Positions 11,827 to 22,418 of a stretch of 64,000 nucleotides of DNA are shown piece after piece; position 1 is the first letter of the stretch, and the number at the start of each line of letters is the position of its first letter. The DNA lies in contig CAJJDN010000068.1 in assembly GCA_905182985.1 (NCBI GenBank), positions 333,453-397,452 on the forward strand, read 5' to 3'. The stretch comes from Paramecium sonneborni (lineage: Eukaryota > Ciliophora > Oligohymenophorea > Peniculida > Parameciidae). The position numbers were made by a program, and so were the translations under genes. The notes under the pieces were generated by a model. That model was not told the DNA's origin. It made no database searches and saw only the letters and a list, made by a program, of their open reading frames with translations.

Positions 11827-14566
11827 ATGAAAATTTTCATTATTTTCTATCTGATCTAGATATTTACTTTTTAAACATAAGCCATTCATTTGTGTGAAAA
11901 AGAGGATGCAAACAAATAGTGCACAAATTGTGTGCCTAATTCTAAATTAGAAAATGGAATATGTAAATGCTTAGATGGGTATGTTACACATGAGAAAGTA
12001 AATAAATGCTATCGTATAAATATCATGTAATAATAAAATAGCTTGTTTACCTAATTGTAAAGAGTGTAATCCATTTTAATTAGATTAATGTGAAAAATGT
12101 TTTGGTGAGAATAATAATCGTACTAATTAATGCATTTGTAATTAAGACTTTATCTTTTATGCATAAGGCTAAACCTGCATTCCTTGTATAAATATTTTTA
12201 AAATTTTAGCAAATAAGAACTTAGATTTATACCATCTTAACTTTCTAATTTAATAGAAGACATTTGAAAAATCTCGATTTGATTTTTGTTAAAATACTTC
12301 ATAATTTGCATAAATTGATTCTCTATATTTATTGTAAAAAAATAATACCACTGAAACTTTAGATAAAAATTTTACAAAATTGAATAATCAAATTTAAGTG
12401 GCATTTAAGTCAAGTAATGAAACATTGGTATTCAACAAATATCTCAATGAAAAGATAAAATTAAAAAACTCTATCATAAAAGATGAGAATGAAATTATTT
12501 TCGAAATTAATTCCGCTTTCGGATTTAGTGATTTTGTAGGAAATAAGGACGACTAAAATCTAATTCTAATAATTGAAATGAAAAATATCATTACAAATAG
12601 CTATTATTTCTTGTTGATGTAATGCTAATCATAAAAGAATCAATCTATAGAAGAATAAAAATTTTCAGAAAATAATGTCAATCAGATAGTTGATACCTAT
12701 TTTAATTTATTCTATTAATGTCCTTCTAATTGTGTCAAATGCAAATTTGAAAATTTAGAGACAGAATTGAATGTATAATGTTAAAAATGCATTAATGGAA
12801 TGAAAATATAGGATGGCAAATGCATTTATGAGAGTAAATTGATTAAAATGATGGAAATAAAAGAGAATAATGATGAAAAAGATGAAAAAAAAAAGATTGG
12901 CTGTGATTCTAACACATATTTAAAAGATGATAATTATTGCACATTATGCAATATCTAAAATTGTTTAATTTGCGAAACCGAAACAAAATGTAAAACATGT
13001 GAATAGGAAGATAAATTTTATCTCAAAGAAGATAAATGCTAATGCAAGAAGGATGAGGATTGTTAAATTAATTAACCAGTCATCAAAAACTGTAAATATT
13101 TTAAAGATAATATTTGTTGGGAATGTGAGTAAAATTATTATCTATATAAAAATTAATGTTATCAAATGCTATCAAATGAAAATTTAATATGCATTAAAGA
13201 AGAGAAGTGTGTTAATTGTTTAAATATGAAAAAAATTGATAATTTATCCTTAATTCAAGATAAAAATCATTTTGAATGTAAATGTAAAGATAGATATTTC
13301 ATCGATTATTAATTATTATAATGTAAGTAATGTGATAAAAACTGCAAAAATTGTGCCGATAGATCTAATAAATGTATAAACTGTAAGGATGGGTTATATT
13401 TAGAAAATCAAAAATGCAAATAATGCCCAGAAACCTGTCGCTAATGTGATTCAATGGATAAATGTAAAAATTGTTAGGATGGTTACTACTTAGATGAATC
13501 TAATTCACAATGCAAACAATGCAATATTAAGGAATTCGGTGTTGATAATGATTAAAATGTTTGTGAAAAATGCTTAAGTGAATAAGTATGTGAAAAAGCC
13601 AAAGAAGGATATTACATTGATGAAGTCGTTGTTAAGAAATGTAATATAAATAAATGCAAATAGTGTGAGAAAACTGAATGTAAATAATGTGAACCTGAAT
13701 ATTATGTCGAAAAAGGCTAATGTGATAAATGTTCAACTGGATGTTTAAGTTGTGAAAAGGATTAAGAATCAAATTAAATTAAATGTTTAAAGTGTGATTA
13801 AGGTTTTAGTCTTAGTGATGAAAAAGTATCAAGTTGTTAGATATGCCCAGATAATTGTTAGCAATGTCCTAATAAATCTAGTTGCAACAAATGTAAAGAT
13901 GGATTTAAATTATCATCAAGTAAAAAATGTGTTTGTAAAGATGATAACCAATATTTTAAAGATGGTATATGTTAAACATGCATTGCAAATTGTGAAAAAT
14001 GTAAATCACAAAATTAATGTGAGGTTTGTCATTAAAAATATGATTTAAATGAAAAATAAGAATGTGTTAAAAAGAAGTGTAAAATTACTAATTGTGAAGA
14101 GTGTAATGATGAAAGTTCATGTGAAAAATGCACAGATTCAATCTTTGATTAAGAAAATAAAATATGTGGATGCAAAAACAATTGTGAAAAATGTAGTCTG
14201 GAAAATGAAAAATAAAAATGTTCAAGTTGTAAATAAAAATTTTACTTGGGAGCGGATTTTGAATGTAAAAGTTGCACTGATAAAAATTGTTAAAATTGCG
14301 ATTATTCTGCTTCATTATCATCTGATTAATGTTTAAATTGTTAAGAAGGTTACTCTCTTAAAGAAAATAAATGTTATAAATAAAATAATCTATTTCCTTT
14401 GCTTTCCCTTGTATTTATAATTGCTTTAATATATGGAGCCTATTACTTTAAGGATTAAATCTTATCTCTTTGCGCTAATAAAGATTCAAGAAATTTTTCA
14501 GGGGGTATAGAATTACCTGAATAAGAAAAAAATAATGATTAAAAATTTAATATTTTAGATGATTGA
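11827..14566 (+). CDS. Cysteine-rich type I membrane surface protein (903 aa)
   Basis: A 903-residue protein with one 28-nt intron (12014-12041). It has a signal peptide, MKIFIIFYLIQIFTFQTQA, then a short Cys-rich part. A stretch of roughly 150 residues (about 110-270) is nearly free of Cys and rich in N, K and I. A long array follows with the spacing CxxC...C.NC..C..C, for example CKNCADRSNKCINCKDGLY, typical of furin-like/EGF-like (GFR) Cys repeats of ciliate surface proteins. Near the C-terminus lies one membrane helix (LFPLLSLVFIIALIYGAYYF), then a cytoplasmic tail of about 45 residues. Such proteins sit on the plasma or ciliary membrane; the ligand is unknown. Copy-number and repeat variation are common in this class, so orthology will be hard to define. 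Confidence 0.88.
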
Positions 14567-14870
14567 TTAATAATGAACCATTAAATATTTAATTTCGATT
14601 TTTATTCCAATACTCTAAACTTTATTATGTATATATTATATTTCAACATAATATATATATTTTAAATCCAAACATAATATAATATGGATATGTATTATAT
14701 ATAAATATATTATTTATATTTTAAATGTTCACATAATATGTATTTTAAAAATATAAACATAATAATGTATTAATTTGGATATATTTAAAATATATCTAAT
14801 TCTAATAAGAAAAAGTTAGGAAGTCTAATAATTTTAATTACTAAATATAATAAAAATTTTAAATTTTTTA
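14567..14870. repeat. Convergent spacer with degenerate AT repeats
   Basis: Lies between two converging genes. Between about 14645 and 14770 the element ACATAAT recurs at irregular spacing, with TATTTTAAA between copies, giving an imperfect AT-rich array. No gene is seen. It probably holds both 3' ends. Confidence 0.55.
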
Positions 14871-15627
14871 TCAACAACAACTTCCTGAAGAATTCTGATT
14901 ATTTTTTTTAATTTAGTGATCTGCAGCTTTTAAGAATGAAGCATTTGAATTTTGTCCCTTTTTTTTAGAGTATTATGCTGCTGTTTATTGGAATTCATCA
15001 TCATCATCTTGAGTTTCTTATATATTTCTTAAAATTTCTATATTAGAAAGAAGTTAGACCTTCAGTTATTTATTTAAATGCAAATTCAATATTATGTCCA
15101 GTTAATGCTGATGTTTCTAAGAATCCCATTTTTTTAGATTGAGCATATTTGATAGCTTCCTCCTTACTCACCTTTCTTTCTGTTTCTATGTCATTCTAGG
15201 ATTGTTCTAATTTAAAAATACCTTATTTCCAATAAGCATTAGAACAAGATTTTATTAATCAGAATATTCTTTAATTTCTAACAACCATCTATCAACCTCT
15301 AGGTATGAACTTTTATTTGTAATATCATAGACTAGGAAAGCACCAACTGCTCCTTTGTAATATGCTTTTGCAATAGCCTTATATTTCTCTTATCCTGCTG
15401 TATCCCAAACTTAAACTCTTATTTTTTTATTATCAATTTCCAAGACTTTTGCACTAAATTCTACACCTATTGTATTATTAGTAGATAGATTGAATTAATC
15501 TTTTGTAAATCTCAATAAAATCTATGATTTTCCAACAGCAGAGCTACCTATGGTAAATCATAGAATTACCAAGTAAAATTATTTTAAAGACATGATCGAT
15601 TACGTTTCCATTCTATTATGAATCCAT
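14871..15627 (-). CDS. Rab family small GTPase (228 aa)
   Basis: A 228-residue Rab with three introns (15548-15569, 15196-15221, 15038-15059). The G motifs are in order: GSSAVGKS (P-loop, interrupted by the first intron), TIGVEFSAKV (switch I with Thr), WDTAGQEKY (G3), GNKND (G4) and ETSAL (G5). The protein ends with ...SGSCC, a double-cysteine geranylgeranylation site that anchors Rabs to membranes. Switch I and the RabF-like segments fit the Rab family over Ras or Rho. It would cycle on a vesicle or endosomal membrane with GEFs, GAPs and GDI; the exact subfamily (Rab11/Rab2/Rab14 side) cannot be fixed by eye. The start is the ATG that precedes the P-loop exon in frame, 32 bp from the divergent kinase start. 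Confidence 0.93.
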
Positions 15628-15659
15628 TAAATATAATTAAATATTATCACAAAAATATA

Positions 15660-17370
15660 ATGAAAAGTGATAAAGAAAATTTTAAGTCAATCATCAATTA
15701 ATTTTATGGATCGAAAGTTATTGAAGAATTGCCAGAAGAAGAACGTCAATTTGAATTAATTATTCAATAACCTGATCAAACATTAATTCAAAAGATGCTT
15801 GTATAATCAATTTACATTCCATTCCTTAGGACGATAGTTTATAGAAGAGATAATAGTTTATAAAAAGTACAGAGTGTAAAGAGTACTCTTAAATGCTTAT
15901 TATCTCATAAATTAGAATGGACTTCACAAATGATGATCCATTTCTTAAACATTTAATAAATGTCGAAAAAGCTATTAAAAAGGCCATAAGAAACATTCTT
16001 TTGTAACTCTCAAAAATTGATAACAAATAAGAATTTAAAGAAGCCTGTGATAAATTAATAAAGATATTTTATTAAGATATAAATATTGGATTTATAACAT
16101 CAACAGGATAAATCAAATCTACTGCATATGCTTTTATATCTAAATCTATAATTGAATCAATAAATAGGAAGAAAATTAATTTATAATTCAAAAAGATTCC
16201 CTTAAAAATAACTTTGACCTTCTTTGCTATTGATTCTTTATAATAAATCAATCATTTACAAAAATAATATGATCCAAGAACTGCTTTCATTAAAAATAAT
16301 AAATTTATTAATGATTACATAATCTTATCCTAAACAAATTAAGATGAATTAAGAAATGGAGTCTCAATATTTTTTGTCTATCGTCCAGAAGATGATCAAA
16401 TATATGCTCTTAAAAGGGTATCATAAATAAATAATTTAGAGTAAATTACAAGCAACTTCACTTGATTTCTTTTCTGTCTTCTCCACTACTGCTTCTAATA
16501 CTCCAATCACACCTGATATTAGAAAAATTAGAGAAGCAAAAATTTTATCAAAATTGACTCATCCCAATATCCTTAGGTATTTTTATTAATTATTTTTAGG
16601 CTATTTGCTTGGTGGATAGAATCAAATAATGATGGATATTATCTTTATATGTAACTTGAATATTGCTCTTTTCCTGGATATAAATATTAACCTACAGATT
16701 TATTAACATTCTCATATTATTATTTAAATGTTATGTAAAATTAAGAAAAAATCAATAAAATTAAATCCATTTTAAATTAAATTTTAGATGGATTAGAATA
16801 TATTCATTAAAGAGGTATTATTCATAGAGATTTAAAGCCTGAAAATATTTTTGTAACAATTAATGTTAAAGGAGATTTATAAGTAATTAATGTTTAAAAT
16901 TAACTGGCTAGGTTGTCTTGGCAGATTTTGATTAAGGAAAAGATGTTAGAGAAGAAAAACTATCAATTATTACTGATGAAAGACTTCCTGAAGAAGAATT
17001 AAATTCTATCAAATCTTAGAATACAATAACAACAGGAACCATTGGTTATTAAACAGCTAATTATACAAAAGATTCTCATTATGAAATGGCAGATGAATTT
17101 TATGCAATTGGAATTATTTTATTACATCTTGTTATTGCATTTCCAGGAGAACCAAAAAACAGAAATTTATATACTAAGACATTCGTGATGGCTGACTCTA
17201 TAAAGGATATTTTATCCCTATTCGATTCTTGGGCTAATAAGTTTGTTAAAAATAAAAGTCATGATTTTTCATTCACACATTATTAAAATGTTATGGATTT
17301 AGCAAAACTTCTTATAAGTTCAAGAAAACTAACTCATGCAGATGTGAGAAAAATGATTAATGAGTTATGA
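15660..17370 (+). CDS. Atypical protein kinase with DFD in place of DFG (535 aa)
   Basis: A 535-residue protein with four introns (15801-15829, 16418-16439, 16577-16599, 16883-16911). The first 230 residues have no domain I recognise. The kinase domain contains YALKR (likely ATP Lys), an insert rich in Ser/Thr after it, REAKILSKLTHPNIL (helix C Glu), HRDLKPENIF (catalytic loop with Asp), and then ADFDQGKD where a kinase normally has DFG. The activation-loop end reads GTIGYQTANY rather than APE. The retained Lys, HRD and Asn argue for nucleotide binding, while Gly-to-Asp in DFG and the missing APE glutamate may reduce or alter activity. The N-to-C lobe insert is reminiscent of eIF2alpha-type kinases, but this is weak. 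Confidence 0.82.
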
Positions 17371-17411
17371 GTTAGCATTTTATGTAATTACAATTTATAT
17401 TTATTTTAATT

Positions 17412-17956
17412 ATGATAACTAATTTTGGAATTCCATTTTCCTAATTTTAAGATTAAGCCCAAAATTTACCAACTTTAGTCAACTTTGAATCAAAGTACTT
17501 TGTAATTGAACATAAATATGTATGACCATGTTGAAATAGCTCCCATTAGATTAAAGATTTATTCTGTAATTGAGAACAGCAATTTCTCATAATTAGAAGT
17601 AAATATAAGTGACAGCTCAACTTATATATAATACTTTTATCAACATACCTCAATTTTATTTCACTCTCCAAGATTGTGAATGTAAGCATTTTGTAAGATT
17701 TAGCTTCTGATTATCTACCTATACATGAATTTATTTCAGATGAAACTGAATTATAGTATTTCATAAAAGATGTAGAAATTATCTGATTATATAGATAAAT
17801 CCTGCTACAGGTTTAGCTATGATTACAATGCATAATTGTTTATTGTCAGAATTTATACATTTTGTGAGTTAAGAGAAATCATTTTTATTAACTTTGATTT
17901 CTTATTACTTTTCTAAATTACACATTTATATTAAAAAAGAAGAATATAAAGAATGA
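17412..17956 (+). CDS. Protein gene of unknown function, exon structure unresolved
   Basis: Clear coding is visible but I could not fix the 5' exons. A protein-like frame runs from about 17425 (FKIKPKIYQLQSTLNQS..., then HVEIAPIRLKIYSVIENSN). The C-terminal part is firm: SDYLPIHEFISDETELQYF, a 23-nt intron, then NPATGLAMITMHNCLLSEF, ending with TGA at 17954-17956. Joining the halves needs a frame change near 17605-17640; the only candidate intron I find is 17 nt, smaller than any other here. Possible starts are ATG 17412 or ATG 17518. No domain is recognised. A real frameshift or sequence error is possible. Confidence 0.45.
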
Positions 17957-18136
17957 AATAGAATTAATATATGATGAAATTTAAAATATAAAAAGAGATA
18001 TAATATTATTATTAAAACAATTAACAAAAATTAATATGATAAAGGCAGTTTTATTTGTTAATTAAAAAGAGAAATATTTTAAAATAATAGGTTGCAATAT
18101 AATAAAATAAAATTTTAAATTATTCGAACAAAATTT

Positions 18137-19095
18137 TCATCCATTATGAGCTCCTTATGAATCTGGACTTAATGGTAAAAACATGAGCTTTTAAGATGGA
18201 CCTTTAGCTAATAATTAAAGTGTTTCTAAAAATCTAATTTGCATGGCTGCCTTGCTATCTAAAGCTTAAGCAGCTTCTTTCATTAATTTTGCACTTTCCA
18301 CATCAGCTTAAGCAGAAATAACTTTAGCTTAAGCAATTCTCTTATTTTTAGCAGCAGCAGCTAAATCAGATTACATTTAAGGTGTCAAAACCATATCCTT
18401 TATAAATACTTCTTCTATATAAATTCCCCATTATTCAGTTTATCTATCTAAATAAGCTTCAATTGCATCCTAAACCATTTCTCTATGTTCTAATAAATCC
18501 TAAAGCTGATGTTCTCCACAAACTTATCTTAAGGCAGCATAAGTCATATCTTTAACAGATTGTGTCAATCTTGAAACTCTATATGTAGCCCTTACAGGAT
18601 CTATTAAAAAAAAAAGAATTTTAATTAAATTACATACCAATTATTCTAAAATACATACATGTGTCAATATTAACTTATATGTTGTCTTTTGTTAGTATTA
18701 TTTATCTATCTAAATCTAATACTCTTGTTCTCATATCCACTGGTATAACCGTATCCTTAAATTCAAATAATATAATACTGTGCATGGATTGATTTGATTT
18801 AATCCTGGTGGCAGGCTCCTATGATATTTTCCAAATTTTTCCACTAAACCTACAGAGCTTTGTTGAACTGCAAAGAATGGATTTTCACAACAGCAAAATA
18901 TACATGGAAACCATGCCTTTAAAATTCTATATTAATATATTTACTCTCAAAAATCCTGAAAAACTACCACAACAATCCAAACATGATTCATAGGCAGTCA
19001 ATTCTCTTCTCTATGTCAGTTAATCATCGTTAAGGTTTTGCTTTTATTAAAAAAAATGAATCTACTCTTTAATTATTAAGTTTTTACTATTCCAT
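18137..19095 (-). CDS. Stomatin/slipin-type SPFH membrane protein (281 aa)
   Basis: A 281-residue SPFH (band 7) protein with four introns (19041-19065, 18917-18944, 18756-18778, 18601-18637). The N-terminal region carries Cys clusters (SCLDCCG... and FPCIFCCCENP) suited to palmitoylation, with only a short hydrophobic stretch, so it is probably membrane-inserted from one side. The SPFH core shows SVGLVEKFGKYHRSLPPGLN, PVDMRTRVLDLDRQ and RVSRLTQSVKDMTYAALRQ. The C-terminal half is an Ala/Gln/Lys-rich coiled coil (IAQAKVISAQADVESAKL) that drives oligomer formation in this family. Stomatins organise cholesterol-rich membrane domains and regulate channels. The assignment to stomatin/slipin rather than prohibitin rests on the Cys clusters and the RTRVLDL motif. 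Confidence 0.9.
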
Positions 19096-19129
19096 AATTT
19101 AATTATAATATATAAAATTTTTATATTGC

Positions 19130-19155
19130 ATATGTTTCATTATAATGAAACATAT
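19130..19155. promoter_or_regulatory. Perfect 26-bp palindrome upstream of two divergent genes
   Basis: The half-site ATATGTTTCATTA is followed immediately by its exact reverse complement. It lies 35 bp upstream of the stomatin-like start (19095) and 226 bp from the start at 19381. In RNA it would be a hairpin with no loop; in DNA it could be a dimeric factor site. The function is inferred from position only. Confidence 0.5.
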
Positions 19156-19380
19156 AGTAAATCATGAAATACTATATCTTTTGAATGATTTCGATTTAAT
19201 AATTATACGATATAAATATATTTACTTCAATTGTTACATTTTATTTAGATTCTTAATTCTAGAAACTAATTAAAAGATACGCGATTAAAATTAATTTATG
19301 AATTATGTTCATTAATATTTCAATTTAAATATTTTATACATTAATAAAAATAATATAAAAATTAGAAACCCTTTCACTCT

Positions 19381-19617
19381 ATGGATAATATAATCGAAAA
19401 CTCACTTAATTTTTGGTAGCAAAGACTCAATAATTCATCTTAAACAGAAACTAAAATATTATTCAAGAAGAAATAAAGATCAATAGTTGACAGAGTAGTG
19501 ATAGAATCGGCAGAATATTGGAAAAAGATAGCTGATGAATTTTCATCTAAAAGTTCCACAAATAGATCTGTTTAAAGTTTATCATCATAACATAATTAAT
19601 AAATTTCTGATTGCTGA
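19381..19617 (+). CDS. Small protein of unknown function (78 aa)
   Basis: An intronless 78-residue frame, MDNIIENSLNFWQQRLN..., ending in a Ser/Gln-rich tail (SSKSSTNRSVQSLSS). The middle contains a basic segment KKKQRSIVDRVVIESAEYW that could form an amphipathic helix. No signal sequence, membrane helix or known domain is visible. Support comes from protein-like composition and TAA/TAG use as glutamine; there is no intron to confirm splicing. Confidence 0.5.
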
Positions 19618-20208
19618 TTATTATAATATATTATTTAATAAGATATTTCTTCATAATATAGATTCATAAACAACATTGAATGTTTTAAAACAAAAAAAAT
19701 CTATTTTTACATTAAAATCTTCCAAATTTTTTCTAATTTTATGTATAAAATCCCTATTTTTTCGAATCAAAAGTATAATTTACTCTTGATACATGCTATT
19801 AATTTATTTAGTAAGTTTTGATAATTGTGAATAAACTGATTTTAGATTTCATAAATTTTTATAATATCAAGAAGATATTAACATTAAAAATTAACTTATT
19901 TTATTTAGAGTAAATAATTTTTTGAAACATAGAACCAAGGAATAGAGAATGAGTTCATTTTTTTTGTATGTTCCATCCATGACTAAAATAATCAAAGTTC
20001 CTCTCTTTATTTTATTTCATTTTAAGAACCAAATATTATTTGTAAATTAGTAAAATTTTTAAGTCTTGATAATTATAATATGAGTTATAAATCTAAAAGA
20101 AGGATAGCAGTTAATCGAAAAAATATCAAACGTGAGTGAAGGAAGGAAAAAGAAATTTAGATTGATAACTAAATTATTTGTATTTATTTTAATTAAACTC
20201 TATATAAG
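19618..20208. other. AT-rich spacer with no gene seen
   Basis: Between the 78-aa gene and the AGC kinase. No exon chain, domain or RNA gene could be supported in either strand; it presumably holds the kinase promoter. Confidence 0.5.
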
Positions 20209-22299
20209 ATGTCAAATTAAGGAATGCTTAGAATAGGGACTTAAGATTCATTTTCAAGAAAAAACTAATTGAATTAATTTCATGCTACTCCTAGCCATAG
20301 GAAAACTTCTCTAACTAAGCCTCTATCAATTGATTAAATCCCAGACAATGCATTAGAAAAATTTTATTTGTACAAACAAAAAAAGAACGATGTGAGATTG
20401 AAACAATAATTGAGCAAATAAAGTTAACGATCATCATAGAATTCAATAGCCTAAACAAATTAATTCTATATTAATGCTAATTTCGTTAGCAATTCAGGTA
20501 GTTAACAAAAGCGTTCAGGTCAATCTGTAACTATTGAAGCAATAGAATCAGTTAAAAGAACTATAAAAACAGATATGGGAAATCCTGCATCATTTTTAAA
20601 TAAAGCAAAAAGCATAGATCAAGAAGATTAATAGTAATAAGTTAAGCATCATAACGTTGTTGTGAAATTTGGTAACTAAGATTTTTATTTTTATTTTGAA
20701 GCTCAGTAAGAATATAATATTAATAAATTTAGTACTAATATGAAATCAATTTGGTTTTAAATTTTGTAAAGATTGCATGATAATACATTTGCAAATCCAC
20801 AAGAATGTTATGCCAATATTAAAGACAAACCTTCAGTAAATTAAATTGTTAGTTTCATTTCTTAATAGCATTCAATACCTATTGATTATTATATTGCTCA
20901 GCCAGAATTACAATTTAACGTTTTTATGAACTCAGGTTTAAAATTGGAAGCATTTTTCTTATAAACTTAATAAGAACCAAGAGTTAATTTAAAAGATTTT
21001 ATTTTTTTGAAGAATATTGGAGTTGGAGGTTTCTCTTTAGTTTATTTGGTTAGAAAAAAAGATACTGGAAAATTTTATGCTCTTAAACTTATTGATAAAG
21101 AATTTATTATAGCAAAGAAAAAATAATAGATTGTATTAAATGAACGAAATGTAATGACATTACTTAATAGTCCATTCTTATTACATTTATCTTATGCATT
21201 TGAATCAAGATAATTTGTAGTTTTTGTTTTAGAGTTCTGTTAAGGTGGAGAATTATTTTTTCAATTGAAATAAATTAAAAGAATGAGTGAAGAATAAGCT
21301 TGTTTTTATATAGCAGAAATATGTTTGGTATTTAATTCTAATTCATATTAAGGGTCTACATGAAATTCATTCATTAAATATTTTATATAGAGACATTAAG
21401 CCTGAAAACATTTTGATGGATATAGAAGGACATGTTAGGATTGCAGATTTTGGTTTAAGTAAGCCAGAAATAAGTAGAGAAGAAAAAGCTTATAGTTTTT
21501 GTGGTTCTCCAGAATATATGGCTCCAGAAATGCTTCTAAAATAAGGACACTCTTAAACTGTTGATTTTTATTGTTTAGGAGCCTTGCTTTATGAATTACT
21601 TACTGGATTACCACCATATTATTCTACAGATACAAATTAAATTTATCAAGACATTCTCTATTCTAAATTAACTTTTCCTAATGATGTATTATATTTAAAT
21701 TAATTCAAGTTAAATTTATCAAAAGATGTTAAAAATCTATTGATATAATTGTTAGATAAAAATCCAAATTAAAGATTAGGATAGTCTGGAGGTATACAAG
21801 AGATTCTTTAGCATCCTTTTTTTTCTTAAATTGATTTTAAACAACTAATGCTAAAAAAAGTTAAACCTCCATTTCGTCCAGATCCTTTAAGAATGAATTT
21901 AGATGAAAAGGAATCTTAAAAAGGAGAATTAGACTTTAGAAAAATGATTGCTTCAAATAAAGGAGCAAATCTACCAGTTATTTTTGGATCATCATTTTAT
22001 TATGAGTCTCCTTAAGAAGCTTAAATAAAATCAGTCTATAAAGAATGGATTGCCCACACAAATTTACAACCAAACACTCCTTGTGTTGGGTCTTATCATA
22101 GTTAAGGAAGGTATATGAATCTCATAATATTTAAAGATAGACTAAATCACAAGATATTGTACCTTTAATTTAATCCGTAAAAAATAACCCCAGATCTCGC
22201 TAAATTATTAATTAAAAATAATAATCGTAAAAGACAATTGGCTAGAAATCATCTTTAGAAAGAATAAATTAAGAAAGAAAGTTTTTTTCGAAAATTTGA
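20209..22299 (+). CDS. AGC-family Ser/Thr protein kinase (679 aa)
   Basis: A 679-residue kinase with two introns (21328-21352, 22111-22136). The first 260 residues are Ser/Gln-rich with a region ([20 protein letters not shown]) that may be a regulatory beta domain. The kinase domain has [29 protein letters not shown] (helix C Glu), [20 protein letters not shown] and [13 protein letters not shown]; the YRD (not HRD) and the [12 protein letters not shown] activation segment are AGC hallmarks of the S6K/RSK/Akt/SGK side. A hydrophobic-motif region should follow, but no clear FxxF[ST][FY] is seen; the tail instead is Ser/Gln-rich. The two introns sit in the catalytic loop approach and in the tail. 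It converges on the YTH gene with 119 bp between stops. Confidence 0.92.
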
Positions 22300-22418
22300 T
22301 TAAGATTATGTATTTTCCAATCGTTTTCTAATAAGTTTTATATTTGATTTCCACTTCATTTCTAGGACTGAAAATCAAAAAAATATTAATATTCTTAATT
22401 AAATTTGTATATGAATTC

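Noticed and set aside
14088..14321. A 77-aa minus-strand frame inside the Cys-rich gene
   Set aside because: It is antisense to the Cys repeat array and lacks its own start context or domain.
17904..17960. An extra small gene starting after the hypothetical gene at 17412
   Set aside because: The sequence is better explained as the last exon of that gene, ending at TGA 17954-17956.
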